A stretch of 64,000 bases of DNA from Paenibacillus whitsoniae (GTDB taxonomy: Bacteria; Bacillota; Bacilli; Paenibacillales; NBRC-103111), in assembly GCF_003955665.1 (NCBI RefSeq), contig NZ_RXHU01000034.1, forward strand, positions 211,734-275,733, given 5' to 3'. Below the pieces are notes generated by a model, which had not been told where the DNA came from, did not search any database, and saw nothing but the letters and a program-made list of their open reading frames with translations. Below, piece after piece: positions 18,956-27,298 of this stretch. How positions within the stretch are numbered: position 1 is the first letter of the stretch; the number at the start of each line of letters is the position of its first letter. Both the position numbers and the translations under genes were made by a program.

Positions 18956-20716
18956 TTAACCCTCCTGTTCATGGGGTTCCAGTCTCGGAAACCGGATTTG
19001 CACGGTTGTATAAGCCTCCGGCTCGCTTTCGAGAAACACGCCGTACGGCTCGCCGAACAGCCGAACGATTCGCTCATGCACGTTGCGAACGCCCATGCCG
19101 CTGAAGCGTGTGTTTTTATGTTTTTCAAACAAAGCATCAATCTGCTCCTTGGTCATGCCTTTGCCGTTATCACGAACCTCAATGCGCAGTTCATTCGCTT
19201 CGGCATAAATGCGGATCTGCACCAAACCTTCGTGTGCCGATGAGGAAATGCCGTGAATAATCGCATTTTCCACGAGCGGTTGAAGCATCAATTTAAGCAC
19301 GCGAAGCTGCAGCAGCGCTTCATCCTCGACTTCGATATGCAGGTGAATCGGTTCGACATATTTATATTTTTCAATCGTTACATAGCTCCGCACGTACTGC
19401 AATTCCTCTTGCAGGGTAAGAAATTCGTTCGAATGACCGAGGACACCGCGCATCAGCTCGACCAGCGATTCGGACACCTCGACAATATTCGGAACCCCGT
19501 TCAGCTTGGCCAAATATTTGACCGTATTCAAGGTGTTGTACAGAAAATGCGGACGGATCTGCGCCTGCAGCACGGCGAGCTCCGCTTCGCGCTTTTCTTT
19601 TTCCTTCTTTACGACATCATCGAGTAAGCGCTTTAATTCGTTGATCATGCTTTTGAAAACGAGATGCAGCTGCCCAATCTCATCCTTGGAGTGAATTTCG
19701 GCCGTCGTTAGCGTCATATTCCCTTCCATCACATGCATCATCATCGAGCGCAGCCGGCGAATATTGCGGGTTATTCGTGAGGAAACCTGCTGCGTGGCAA
19801 TGACAATAATGATAAAAACAACAATGGCAACCGTCGCGATGATATTGCGAATACGTGCCGTTTCGGTCAGCAGCGAGTTCATCGGCACGAGCGCCAGCGT
19901 CGACCACCCGGTATAGTCCGATTTTCGGATCACGACCAGATAGGAAGTTTGCTGAATAATCCGTTCCACAGAACCTTCCGTATCCCGAAACTCATTGGCC
20001 AATTTAAGAATGGTCTCCTGCGGAAGCGAGCTTGTACCCGGCTGGTAAATGAATTCATCCTTCCTGTCGAGCACATATAGCATGCTGTCCGGGGTCGGCT
20101 TGACATCAAAGATTTTCTTGATAAAATCATCGTTCAAATTAAACATGACCATCCCGATCAGACTCCGATTATACCGCAGTTCGCGCCCGGTTACGATCGA
20201 ATCGTCAGTGCCTGTCTGGTGAAAATAAGCGTGGCCCGATCCGTTCTGAAGCAGATCGTTCATCATGGGAGTCCCCAGTACACTTCGATCTAGCCATGGG
20301 GAGCCGACGAAAAAAACTTTCTCGTTCAAGCCGATCACGGCTGCGCGCGAGATGTAGGGCTTGTAGGCGATCAAGGCGGATAGGAACTCTTCAATCCGCT
20401 TTTGCTCCTGAAACCACTCGTAGCTAGGTTCTTCCGTTGAACTCGTGAGCGTATCCAGCACTGTCTTATTTGTGGCGACAACGGTGTTCAGACGACTGAC
20501 CTCTTCCAGCCGCAGATTAAGCGACTCATCGGCCTGCCGAATGCTTTCCGTCACGGACGTAATCGCATTGTTTTTGACCGTTTCCCGCATGTACAAGTAG
20601 ACGATGCTCGTAACGGCGACGATGCCGATGAGCGTGACGAGACTGAAGGCGACGAAGATTTTGCCCTGAATGCTGAACGTAGGTGAAAATAACTTCTTAA
20701 GCGAGGCTAGCTTCAT
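18956..20716 (-). CDS. YesM-type sensor histidine kinase
   Basis: 586 residues. Membrane helices at about 21-43 and 290-309 enclose an extracellular sensor; HAMP at about 310-365; phosphoacceptor His390 in the standard QIRPHFLYNTLNTVKYL; ATP-binding motifs QPLVENAIIHG and DNGKGM. ATG at 20716 follows AGGAGATTCCC. It is the first gene of the transcript that continues with its response regulator and probably into the arabinan importer. The ligand is likely an arabino-oligosaccharide or a loaded binding protein (inference from neighbours). Confidence 0.94.
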   Translation of the reverse strand: MKLASLKKLFSPTFSIQGKIFVAFSLVTLIGIVAVTSIVYLYMRETVKNNAITSVTESIRQADESLNLRLEEVSRLNTVVATNKTVLDTLTSSTEEPSYEWFQEQKRIEEFLSALIAYKPYISRAAVIGLNEKVFFVGSPWLDRSVLGTPMMNDLLQNGSGHAYFHQTGTDDSIVTGRELRYNRSLIGMVMFNLNDDFIKKIFDVKPTPDSMLYVLDRKDEFIYQPGTSSLPQETILKLANEFRDTEGSVERIIQQTSYLVVIRKSDYTGWSTLALVPMNSLLTETARIRNIIATVAIVVFIIIVIATQQVSSRITRNIRRLRSMMMHVMEGNMTLTTAEIHSKDEIGQLHLVFKSMINELKRLLDDVVKKEKEKREAELAVLQAQIRPHFLYNTLNTVKYLAKLNGVPNIVEVSESLVELMRGVLGHSNEFLTLQEELQYVRSYVTIEKYKYVEPIHLHIEVEDEALLQLRVLKLMLQPLVENAIIHGISSSAHEGLVQIRIYAEANELRIEVRDNGKGMTKEQIDALFEKHKNTRFSGMGVRNVHERIVRLFGEPYGVFLESEPEAYTTVQIRFPRLEPHEQEG

Positions 20717-20740
20717 GGGAATCTCCTCTCCGGTTCGTAG

Positions 20741-20785
20741 AAAAAAGCATGAATCCCGCCCGGCCAGCGCGCTTGATTCATGCTT
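20741..20785 (-). terminator. Intrinsic terminator after the tandem GH43 gene
   Basis: Minus-strand AAGCATGAATC and GATTCATGCTT form a perfect 11-bp stem followed by TTTTTTC. It separates the tandem GH43 gene from the YesM gene, so the kinase transcript starts afresh. Confidence 0.85.
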
Positions 20786-20791
20786 CTAATA

Positions 20792-22597
20792 TTACTCACT
20801 GTACGGCGTTATGCAAAGCCCCTGCGCATCTTCTTTCGCTTGAAGCAGCACGATGCCGGGGCGCGTCCGAAACGGAGCCGTTCGATCGTTCCCGAACAGC
20901 GTCGCTTGCAGCCTGCCTTCCCGATCGATAAACATCGTGCCGTGCCCGCCATGAGGAACCGCCAGTCGTCTTGGCGTGTAAGGTCCGTAGATGTGATCGG
21001 CAACGGCATACATCAGATCGTACGTCCCGTCCACACGCTTGTCGCCGTGCCAGTCTGCAGCCCCCAGAATATACTTGCCCTGATATTTGACGATAAAAGC
21101 GCCCTCGTAGCCGACCCGCCGGCCATCCACAGGAACCAGCTTACGCGGATCTTCTGCAAAGCCGGTCATATCTTTCTTCATGCGGGCGATTTTGCCGTCC
21201 TGCCAGACAAAATACACCTCGCCGTCCTCGTCCTGAAATAAGGAAGAGTCAATGTCCGTGTTCGTCATCCGGCCCATATCGATGTACGGCCCTTCCGCGA
21301 GGCCCGATACGCTCTTGATGAGCCCCGTGCCGCCGCCCTTCAACGAATACGTGATCCAGAATGTATTATAGAGAAAAATCATCTCCGGAGCCCAGAGACA
21401 CGGTTCTGCGTAAATATTGTTTTCCCAGGTGCCGTTCTCGGTCAAATCCCACACCTTCGCCAGATGGTGCCATTCCTTCAAATCGGAGGATTGCCACAGA
21501 TGCAGCTGATCATTGCGATCCCAGAAGTCGCGACGGGGCTGATCCGACGTGCCCGTCATGTAGTACGTCCCGTCGGGGCCTACGCTGATATGCGGATCCC
21601 GAATCGGGAAATCCGCGACAGGCTGCAAGCGGCCGACTGCGCCTTTTTCCAGGATAATGCCGGGGCTCGGACGCAAAAAGCCGGGGCTCGCCGTCTCCAT
21701 CGGCACAACAGCCGGCAAATGCTCGACCGGCGAGTAACTGCCGCAGCCGGTGAAGGCCGCGTAGAGCCCGCGATCGCGGTCCTCGAACAGCGTAAGCTGC
21801 CCGCCGTGCGGCAGCGCGAGGTATCTCCGGCTGTACGGCCCGTAGATGGAGCGGCTGACCGCGACGAACGTATCCACGCTGTCGCTGCCCATGCGGGCTA
21901 GCGGATCGGCGCAGGTCATGTAGTAGTACCCGTCCCGCTTGTACAGGAAAGCGCCGTAGGCGCCGACCTGCCGATTGCCGGTATAGGACGGATGATCCTC
22001 GCGCCCGGGCATTTTCCACGGCTGCACCTCTATCGCGCGCGGCTCCTCGGCCAGGCCGCTCATATCGCCCTCCATGCGGGCGATTCGACCGTTGCCGTAG
22101 ACCCAGTAGACGGCGCCGTCATCGTCCTGGAACAACGAAGCATCCTGACCGTCTGCCGTCATCCGGCCCATATCCTCATATGGGCCTTCCGCCTTGGTGG
22201 TCGTGCTGCGCAAGAGACCTGTCCCGCCTTGCAAGACGCCGTAAGTCAGCCAGTAGGTGCTTTGCACATAATGCAGCTCCGGCGCGCAAATGCCGTGAGG
22301 GGCTTCTCCTTCTTTTTGCCAAGAACCGTCCTCTGGGAGGCTCCACACCTTGACCGGCTCTCCCCACGCCTGCAAATCGTGAGAAGCCCAGACCTGTACC
22401 TGCGCACCGTCCAGTGTTCCGGTCAAATAATACAGGTGATCCGGGCCTGCGCACACGCTTGCGGCTTGCAAAGGTACGTCTAAGATGGCCTTTATCGTTA
22501 CGGCTTCAGCCGAATAGCTTGTACACGCCGACCATTCCGTTTCAGGATGCGGAGGGTGCTGAATAAAATCGGACTTCATCGTCATTCTCCTTTTCAC
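20792..22597 (-). CDS. Tandem GH43-like protein; first copy lacks catalytic residues
   Basis: 601 residues from two homologous GH43 propellers (about 35-318 and 325-600). Their middles align closely, e.g. GPYEDMGRMTADGQDASLFQ against GPYIDMGRMTNTDIDSSLFQ. The second copy has the full triad: base Asp334 (PIRDPHI), Asp450 (DIDSSLF) and acid Glu498 (GYEGAF). In the first copy the aligned residues are Ala45, Asp152 and Tyr214, so base and acid are both lost. No signal peptide, so cytoplasmic. It probably removes arabinose or xylose with the second domain; the first may bind substrate or only scaffold. Start may instead be ATG at 22585 or 22579. It has its own cre-like site and terminator. Confidence 0.88.
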   Translation of the reverse strand: MKRRMTMKSDFIQHPPHPETEWSACTSYSAEAVTIKAILDVPLQAASVCAGPDHLYYLTGTLDGAQVQVWASHDLQAWGEPVKVWSLPEDGSWQKEGEAPHGICAPELHYVQSTYWLTYGVLQGGTGLLRSTTTKAEGPYEDMGRMTADGQDASLFQDDDGAVYWVYGNGRIARMEGDMSGLAEEPRAIEVQPWKMPGREDHPSYTGNRQVGAYGAFLYKRDGYYYMTCADPLARMGSDSVDTFVAVSRSIYGPYSRRYLALPHGGQLTLFEDRDRGLYAAFTGCGSYSPVEHLPAVVPMETASPGFLRPSPGIILEKGAVGRLQPVADFPIRDPHISVGPDGTYYMTGTSDQPRRDFWDRNDQLHLWQSSDLKEWHHLAKVWDLTENGTWENNIYAEPCLWAPEMIFLYNTFWITYSLKGGGTGLIKSVSGLAEGPYIDMGRMTNTDIDSSLFQDEDGEVYFVWQDGKIARMKKDMTGFAEDPRKLVPVDGRRVGYEGAFIVKYQGKYILGAADWHGDKRVDGTYDLMYAVADHIYGPYTPRRLAVPHGGHGTMFIDREGRLQATLFGNDRTAPFRTRPGIVLLQAKEDAQGLCITPYSE

Positions 22598-22606
22598 CGA
22601 GACAAG

Positions 22607-22621
22607 TTGAAAACGCTCTCC
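22607..22621 (+). promoter_or_regulatory. Candidate cre site between tandem GH43 and araC genes
   Basis: TTGAAAACGCTCTCC matches the cre consensus except the last base. It lies 10-24 bp upstream of the tandem GH43 start, in the divergent gap with the AraC gene, and could repress the glycosidase when good sugars are available. Confidence 0.4.
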
Positions 22622-22803
22622 TCATTAGTATAACTCGCCTGGAACGCATGCTTAATAGAAATTCCGGATGAAAAGGTGAGGAAAACGGACATGATCTAAG
22701 GGGATTGTTTGCGGCTTTCCGGCGGCGACCTCCCCTTTTCCCTGTGCAATGCTCATGCTACAATGTAGAAAATTGCACGCCATACAAAGGAAGCGACAGC
22801 GCC

Positions 22804-23640
22804 ATGAACCAGTTCAGCAAACACGGGCCCATCTATCATCTGCCGCCGATTGGAGAACCGCCTCCGCTCAGCGTTCAGTTCCTGGGCATCAATTACTGTG
22901 AACACGACTATCGAAACGTACGGGAGCTTGCCAGCATTACAGTCGTCGGATATGTACTTTCCGGACAAGGGAGTTTGCAGGTAAATGCGCAATCCTACAC
23001 CGCAGGAGAAGGGGATGTTTTCATTTTGCCCGCCGGCTGCTCCCACGATGTTGCGCCAGATCCCCGGCACACAGGCCAGTGGAGCTACATATGGCTCAAT
23101 GTGAGCGGCAGCTGGATTTTGAAGCTGCTGGACGCGTACCAGTTGACTGCGCAGCTTGTGACACCAGGGAACGGACTGGGCCCACTGTTCCACGAGGCCA
23201 TTGAGGGCGCAGTGCACCGTTCTGTTAACGAGATGCAGGCCGAACTCCAGGTGATGCTCATGCGAATTATCGTCACACTCTCTAGCCTCCAGCGCCAAAG
23301 AGGCGCCTTGCTGTCACCCGCTGTTCAAGCGATTCAGCACTATTTGGACAACCATATCCTGCAGGGGTTCGATCCCCTTGAGCTCGCCGAACAAGTCGGC
23401 ATGTCCGCGCGGCACATGAATCGCCTCTTTAGGAAGGAAATCGGCACGACCGTATACCAATACATCCTCGGCAAAAAAATGGAATCAGCCAAGCTCATGC
23501 TGCTGGACACCCCGCTGACGATCAGCGAGATCGGATACCGGCTCGGCTACAACGATCCGCACTATTTCTCTAATCTATTCCAGAGCAAAATCGGCGTGCG
23601 GCCAAGCGATTTTCGGAAGCGGCTGGAGGAGTCGCGTTAA
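22804..23640 (+). CDS. AraC-family regulator with cupin-type sensor domain
   Basis: 278 residues from ATG 22804 (AAAGGAAG upstream); the frame is open further 5' but without a better start. The N-terminal half is a cupin sugar-binding fold (GQGSLQVNAQSYTAGEGDVFILPAGCSHDV in two parts: GQGSLQVNAQSYTAGEGDVF then LPAGCSHDV). The C-terminal AraC domain shows LAEQVGMSARHMNRLFRKE and IGYRLGYNDPHYFSNLFQSK. Divergent from the tandem GH43 gene across 206 bp, which makes it the likely local regulator of that enzyme, separate from the YesN/YesM circuit. Confidence 0.93.
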   Translation: MNQFSKHGPIYHLPPIGEPPPLSVQFLGINYCEHDYRNVRELASITVVGYVLSGQGSLQVNAQSYTAGEGDVFILPAGCSHDVAPDPRHTGQWSYIWLNVSGSWILKLLDAYQLTAQLVTPGNGLGPLFHEAIEGAVHRSVNEMQAELQVMLMRIIVTLSSLQRQRGALLSPAVQAIQHYLDNHILQGFDPLELAEQVGMSARHMNRLFRKEIGTTVYQYILGKKMESAKLMLLDTPLTISEIGYRLGYNDPHYFSNLFQSKIGVRPSDFRKRLEESR

Positions 23641-23723
23641 ACGGGGAGCCTGCAGAAACGACAGGTAATTCTGATAAAAAGGGCGGAATCGCAGGAGAAG
23701 CAACTTTCGATCCCAATCAGCAC

Positions 23724-23758
23724 AAAAACCGACAAGTCTCCCGACCTGTCGGTTCCTC
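23724..23758 (-). terminator. Terminator of the FhuF-like gene
   Basis: AACCGACA and TGTCGGTT form the stem; on the minus strand it ends in CGGTTTTTG. It sits between the convergent AraC and FhuF-like genes. Confidence 0.75.
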
Positions 23759-23770
23759 TTGCGCCGCTCC

Positions 23771-24604
23771 CTACTGGGCCGCCGCCGTTTTCAACGCCTG
23801 CTCCTCCAGCTTGGCTCGCATCTCTTCCTTGCGCTTCGCACGCTCCTCCGGCTTCAGCCGCGGGCAGGTGTAGCAGTAGTAACCGCCCTCCGTCCGGTGA
23901 TACATGCAGCAGGAGGTTTTCATGCGAATCTGCTCATCCGGCTGCCCCGGCGCGGCGGGATAATCGACGGTGCAGAAGGTCACATCGAGCGGATTGCGCA
24001 CACGTCCGAACGGCTCGCCGTCCAGCTCATGCAATGCAAACTTATAGTCTTCCCCAAACTTCTGCGCGATGCTTTCGTGATCGGGCATCTTCTGCAGCGC
24101 TTCGTGAAAATAGGGAAATTTCATCGGGAACAATCTCCACAGCTGCGTAATATCCATGTCCGCGGCCGCAGCAATCACTTCAACAATCGGTCTCATGACA
24201 TTCCCGTACCAGTGGCGCAACTGCTGTTCCCGCCACAGACTGCGCTGACCGGAGAGCGGACCTTCCAGCTCGACGATTTCACTGAGGACATAGCGGAACT
24301 CCGCGTACCCCCGTTCATGCTGATAAATTTGCAGCGTCCATCGTTCCGGCGACAAATCAATCCGCGCATCATGCGCCAGCATATAATGAACGGCTGTATT
24401 CAGATTGCCCAGTCGGCCGGTCAAGTAAGCCGCAGCAGCTGCCGGCTCCAAAGCCTTCATAAGCGGTGCATAAGCAGCTATCGCTTCCTTCATTCCGTCT
24501 GCACGCACCAGGCGTCTGCCCTCGATTTCATACAACGGCGCTTCATGAGGCTCTGGCGTAATGCCAAAATGGCGAGCCAATAGCTCTATCATCTCTGTTT
24601 TCAT
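23771..24604 (-). CDS. FhuF-like 2Fe-2S protein (ferric-siderophore reductase family)
   Basis: 277 residues from ATG 24604, preceded by AAAGGGGAAGTACA. The C-terminal segment CCMYHRTEGGYYCYTC is an exact C-C-x10-C-x2-C, the cluster-binding signature of FhuF. The remainder is helical with no signal peptide. FhuF proteins reduce iron in imported siderophores in the cytoplasm so that it can be released. The charged Lys/Arg/Glu tail after the cluster (RLKPEERAKRKEEMRAKLEE) is an extension. No siderophore transport or synthesis genes are in view, so the partner system is unknown. Confidence 0.75.
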   Translation of the reverse strand: MKTEMIELLARHFGITPEPHEAPLYEIEGRRLVRADGMKEAIAAYAPLMKALEPAAAAAYLTGRLGNLNTAVHYMLAHDARIDLSPERWTLQIYQHERGYAEFRYVLSEIVELEGPLSGQRSLWREQQLRHWYGNVMRPIVEVIAAAADMDITQLWRLFPMKFPYFHEALQKMPDHESIAQKFGEDYKFALHELDGEPFGRVRNPLDVTFCTVDYPAAPGQPDEQIRMKTSCCMYHRTEGGYYCYTCPRLKPEERAKRKEEMRAKLEEQALKTAAAQ

Positions 24605-24711
24605 TGTACTTCCCCTTTGCACTGTGCTACCAAAACCGATCTCCTGTCATAATCCCATTTTAGCACACTTGAGAACAATTATCATCCTCAATGGGAAGAA
24701 GATTTTGGGCA

Positions 24712-24758
24712 AAAAGAAAGGAGCCGGTCACGGACTTCCCGTGACACAACTCCTAACC
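24712..24758 (-). terminator. Terminator of the stalk-domain protein gene
   Basis: GTCACGG pairs with CCGTGAC inside a longer AGGAG/CTCCT arm; on the minus strand the stem is followed by TTCTTTTT. Confidence 0.75.
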
Positions 24759-24774
24759 GCGGCATATATATCCG

Positions 24775-25434
24775 CTAAGCTCCAGGAACGACGACCAGTC
24801 CGTTAAGCGCATCTGAACCGTCTTTATAGGAAAGTCCGGTAACCATCCACTTGCCGTCCTTCGATCCGACAGTCACCTTTACAGTACCCTCCCCAGCACT
24901 CCCCGTCGAGGTCTTCAATTGAAAGGTAACCTTATAGCTAACGCTGCCATCTTCGGCTTTAACGCTGTCCGACACCTGATAGCTGTCGATCCACGGGCTG
25001 GAAACACCCGTCACCCAATTAAGCTCTTCATACGTTTTGGCCGTTTGCTTCCGCAGTTCCGCGGAAAGCAGGGCGTATTGTGCGGCTCCGTTGCGGTTCT
25101 TCACTCCTTTGGCCCAAGCCTTCACCACTTCATCGGCAGATTCCGGGGCCAAGGCGGCTTGGAGCAAATCAATTTGCCGCTGCAGAGATGCGCGGTCGGG
25201 TTGATTGACAATAACCGTCTGTTCAGCTTCCTTCCACTGCACATCGGCCCCCAGCGCTTCGGATACCGCCCGGATCGGTACCATCGTGCTGCCGTCAATG
25301 ATTTGAGGCGGCACTTCAGGGGTAATCACATTGCCGTTCACAATGAGCTTGAGCCCGCTTGCAGAATACGCAACTCCACTAAACATGGCTAACGCTACGA
25401 CTGTAGTAAATAACACCGCCGATTTCTTTTTCAT
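24775..25434 (-). CDS. Secreted protein with copper amine oxidase N-terminal (stalk) domain
   Basis: 219 residues from ATG 25434 with GAGGTG six bases upstream. Signal peptide MKKKSAVLFTTVVALAMFSGVAYS with cleavage after AYS or ASG. Next is a stalk-type domain: LIVNGNVITPEVPPQIIDGSTMVPIRAVSEAL in two halves (LIVNGNVITPEVPPQIIDG and TMVPIRAVSEALGADVQW). The C-terminal 120 residues resemble an NTF2-like fold (WAKGVKNRNGAAQYALLSAEL, then beta strands). The stalk domain is very common in secreted Paenibacillus proteins and is not itself catalytic. Role outside the cell unknown. Confidence 0.85.
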   Translation of the reverse strand: MKKKSAVLFTTVVALAMFSGVAYSASGLKLIVNGNVITPEVPPQIIDGSTMVPIRAVSEALGADVQWKEAEQTVIVNQPDRASLQRQIDLLQAALAPESADEVVKAWAKGVKNRNGAAQYALLSAELRKQTAKTYEELNWVTGVSSPWIDSYQVSDSVKAEDGSVSYKVTFQLKTSTGSAGEGTVKVTVGSKDGKWMVTGLSYKDGSDALNGLVVVPGA

Positions 25435-25526
25435 ACGATACACCTCATTTCTATGACTGATTGGAAACGAACGATCTCACTCAAATAGACGAATCAGATC
25501 AAGGTAAGGTTTAGGCTCGATCAGCT

Positions 25527-26996
25527 TCACTCCCCTTCCATCCATGCCGCAGCCAAATCCATCGCCTTCTTAAAACGCATTCTCCCCTCTGTCATCAAAG
25601 CTTGCTTAGCTTTGTCATACTCCCCTTCGAGCATCCATTTGGCGTTCTGGTCCTTAATAATGTCAAACTGCTGCCAGGCTGCTTGGAGCTCCTTGCAGGT
25701 GCTGCGATCCTGCTCCGTCGTCACTTGATCCGCAAGCTGCTCAATACAGCGTGCCAATACCGCTTCATTGGCTACCTTTTGCCGGTTCCAGGCCTGAATG
25801 CTCTCGATCTCTCGCGACTCAATCATTGCGACCATGACGGCTCGAATGGCCATCGCCGCTTCTATCCATTGATCCACGCTCATCTGCAGCGGGTGACTAT
25901 CCTCCGGAGGCGGCAGCCTGAATTGGGACACCGAAGACCGCAAAGTTAGACTTTGCAGCGCCGACTCTTGGATGTTCGCGTTAATATCCAGCAAATTTTG
26001 CTGCTGAATCTCAACCGAGGCCAGCACTTCTTCACTGCCCGCCGCAACTTGCTGAATCATCGCCGATGTTTGGTTGACAGAATCCGCAATCGATAAGGTG
26101 CTGCTCGTAATGCCGGCCAGGCTTTCGTCGACTTCTTTTATCTCACTAACGATTTGCCCGAGAAACGTCTCGACTTTCTGATAGTTGCCAACAGCCGTTT
26201 CCAAGGTATGTACCCCCGTTCCAATGGCAGCATCGATCTTGTGAATCGACACACCCAGCACTCCGGCGCTGTCCGCCACTGTACGGATTACTTCTTGAAT
26301 GTCTGAAGTTCCCTGCTTCGTTTGAACGGCCAGCTTCGTAATTTCCTGTGCAACAACCGCGAATCCCTTTCCATGCTCGCCTGCACGCGCAGCTTCAATA
26401 TTGGCATTCAGCGCAAGCAGTTGCGTCTGTGAGCTGATTTCTTCAATCACGCTTGTCATGGCAGCAATTTTCGCAATCGCCTGGTTAAGACGAATCATTC
26501 GCTCTTGCACTTGGATGCTTTCATCAGAAATGCAGCGCATATGCTCCACGGCGAACAGCATTTCGTTCGATCCCCTGACCACATCACTCGATAGTATTTC
26601 CGAGGAACGGACAATTTCTCCGTTTTTTCCGGTTACATCCTGTAAAAAATGGTGAATTCGCTTCATTTCATCCGCAATATCGAAGACATATCCAGAGGCA
26701 TCCTGCATCCCGACAGCCATTTCACGCATGGTGCTCGTCACGCCTTCCACTTGTTCGGAAATCATCGCCGATCTCGCGCTCGTATCCTCCATCTTACGAT
26801 GGAGCGCTCGGGAAGAATGATCGACCACACGCACTAATGATTTTAGACTTCGAATCGTTCGATTTACAATCGGTTGCAGACCGGACCTTGGATGAACGGA
26901 TGCGCTGTATTTGCTTACTCGGAAGTCTCCGTCCGCCAATTGGCTCAGACTGCTTTCAATGTGATGATACTCGCCTGCATGCATGAGTTTAATCAT
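25527..26996 (-). CDS. Cytoplasmic methyl-accepting chemotaxis protein
   Basis: 489 residues from ATG 26996, chosen because GGAGGT lies at the right distance; the open frame extends 30 codons further but through the leader hairpin region. No membrane helix, so a soluble receptor. The N-terminal 60 residues resemble a short HAMP/PAS-like linker (MHAGEYHHIESSLSQLADGDF). The signalling hairpin has the conserved tip [33 protein letters not shown] (positions about 195-230). A helical C-terminal extension of about 120 residues follows, unusual for an MCP and perhaps the sensing part. Its leader carries an attenuator-like structure. Confidence 0.9.
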   Translation of the reverse strand: MIKLMHAGEYHHIESSLSQLADGDFRVSKYSASVHPRSGLQPIVNRTIRSLKSLVRVVDHSSRALHRKMEDTSARSAMISEQVEGVTSTMREMAVGMQDASGYVFDIADEMKRIHHFLQDVTGKNGEIVRSSEILSSDVVRGSNEMLFAVEHMRCISDESIQVQERMIRLNQAIAKIAAMTSVIEEISSQTQLLALNANIEAARAGEHGKGFAVVAQEITKLAVQTKQGTSDIQEVIRTVADSAGVLGVSIHKIDAAIGTGVHTLETAVGNYQKVETFLGQIVSEIKEVDESLAGITSSTLSIADSVNQTSAMIQQVAAGSEEVLASVEIQQQNLLDINANIQESALQSLTLRSSVSQFRLPPPEDSHPLQMSVDQWIEAAMAIRAVMVAMIESREIESIQAWNRQKVANEAVLARCIEQLADQVTTEQDRSTCKELQAAWQQFDIIKDQNAKWMLEGEYDKAKQALMTEGRMRFKKAMDLAAAWMEGE

Positions 26997-27020
26997 AGGA
27001 CAGACCTCCAGGAAGGGGAT

Positions 27021-27068
27021 AAAAAAAAGCCACAGAACACCCCTCATAAACGGGGATGTCATGCGGCT
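27021..27068 (-). promoter_or_regulatory. Attenuator-like terminator in the chemoreceptor leader
   Basis: On the minus strand a long stem (AGCCGCATGACATCCCC against GGGGTGTTCTGTGGCT) is followed by eight T residues, a textbook intrinsic terminator. It lies between the chemoreceptor promoter and its start codon, with no gene upstream on that strand. The hairpin CGGC-AAAGGA-GCCG at 27064-27077 uses the same GCCG as the terminator's 5' arm, so the two folds exclude each other. This is the layout of a riboswitch or other attenuator; the class was not recognised. Confidence 0.6.
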
Positions 27069-27138
27069 CCTTTGCCGATATCGCAATATAAATCGGATAA
27101 ATATTGGCTGTAGCTATCACGTCGTTGTGCTAGTGAGA

Positions 27139-27166
27139 CTATTATAGATGACACCTGAAATGTCAA
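27139..27166 (-). promoter_or_regulatory. Promoter of the chemoreceptor gene
   Basis: Minus-strand TTGACA (27161-27166) and TAATAG (27139-27144) are 16 bp apart. The small inverted repeat TGACA-N7-TGTCA overlaps the -35. Transcription would start near 27133, giving a leader of about 135 bases that includes the attenuator-like terminator. Confidence 0.5.
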
Positions 27167-27201
27167 TATACATAACATAAAATTCACATAGAAATCACCA
27201 C

Positions 27202-27227
27202 ATATCCCGTCGTCTCTTGAATATATT
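27202..27227 (+). promoter_or_regulatory. Possible sporulation sigma-E promoter of yhbH
   Basis: ATA at 27202-27204 and AATATATT at 27220-27227 are a loose match to sigma-E spacing. The element CATATCCC also opens the much clearer sigma-E-like promoter of spoVR at 31821, which supports a shared control. Confidence 0.3.
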
Positions 27228-27298
27228 TAGTAACAAGCCTTATTTCCTCATGCCTGCATCGCGTCCCGCTTACCATAAACGTTTAAGGAGGTGTCCCC

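Noticed and set aside
22705..22803. 33-codon N-terminal extension of the AraC-type regulator
   Set aside because: The residues are Cys/Arg/Pro-rich and unlike the family, and ATG 22804 fits both the domain boundary and a ribosome site.
27021..27133. c-di-GMP-I riboswitch
   Set aside because: Considered because it precedes a chemoreceptor, but the conserved GGCAAACC...GCAAAGCC core and tetraloop are not there; only a GGCAAA word is shared.
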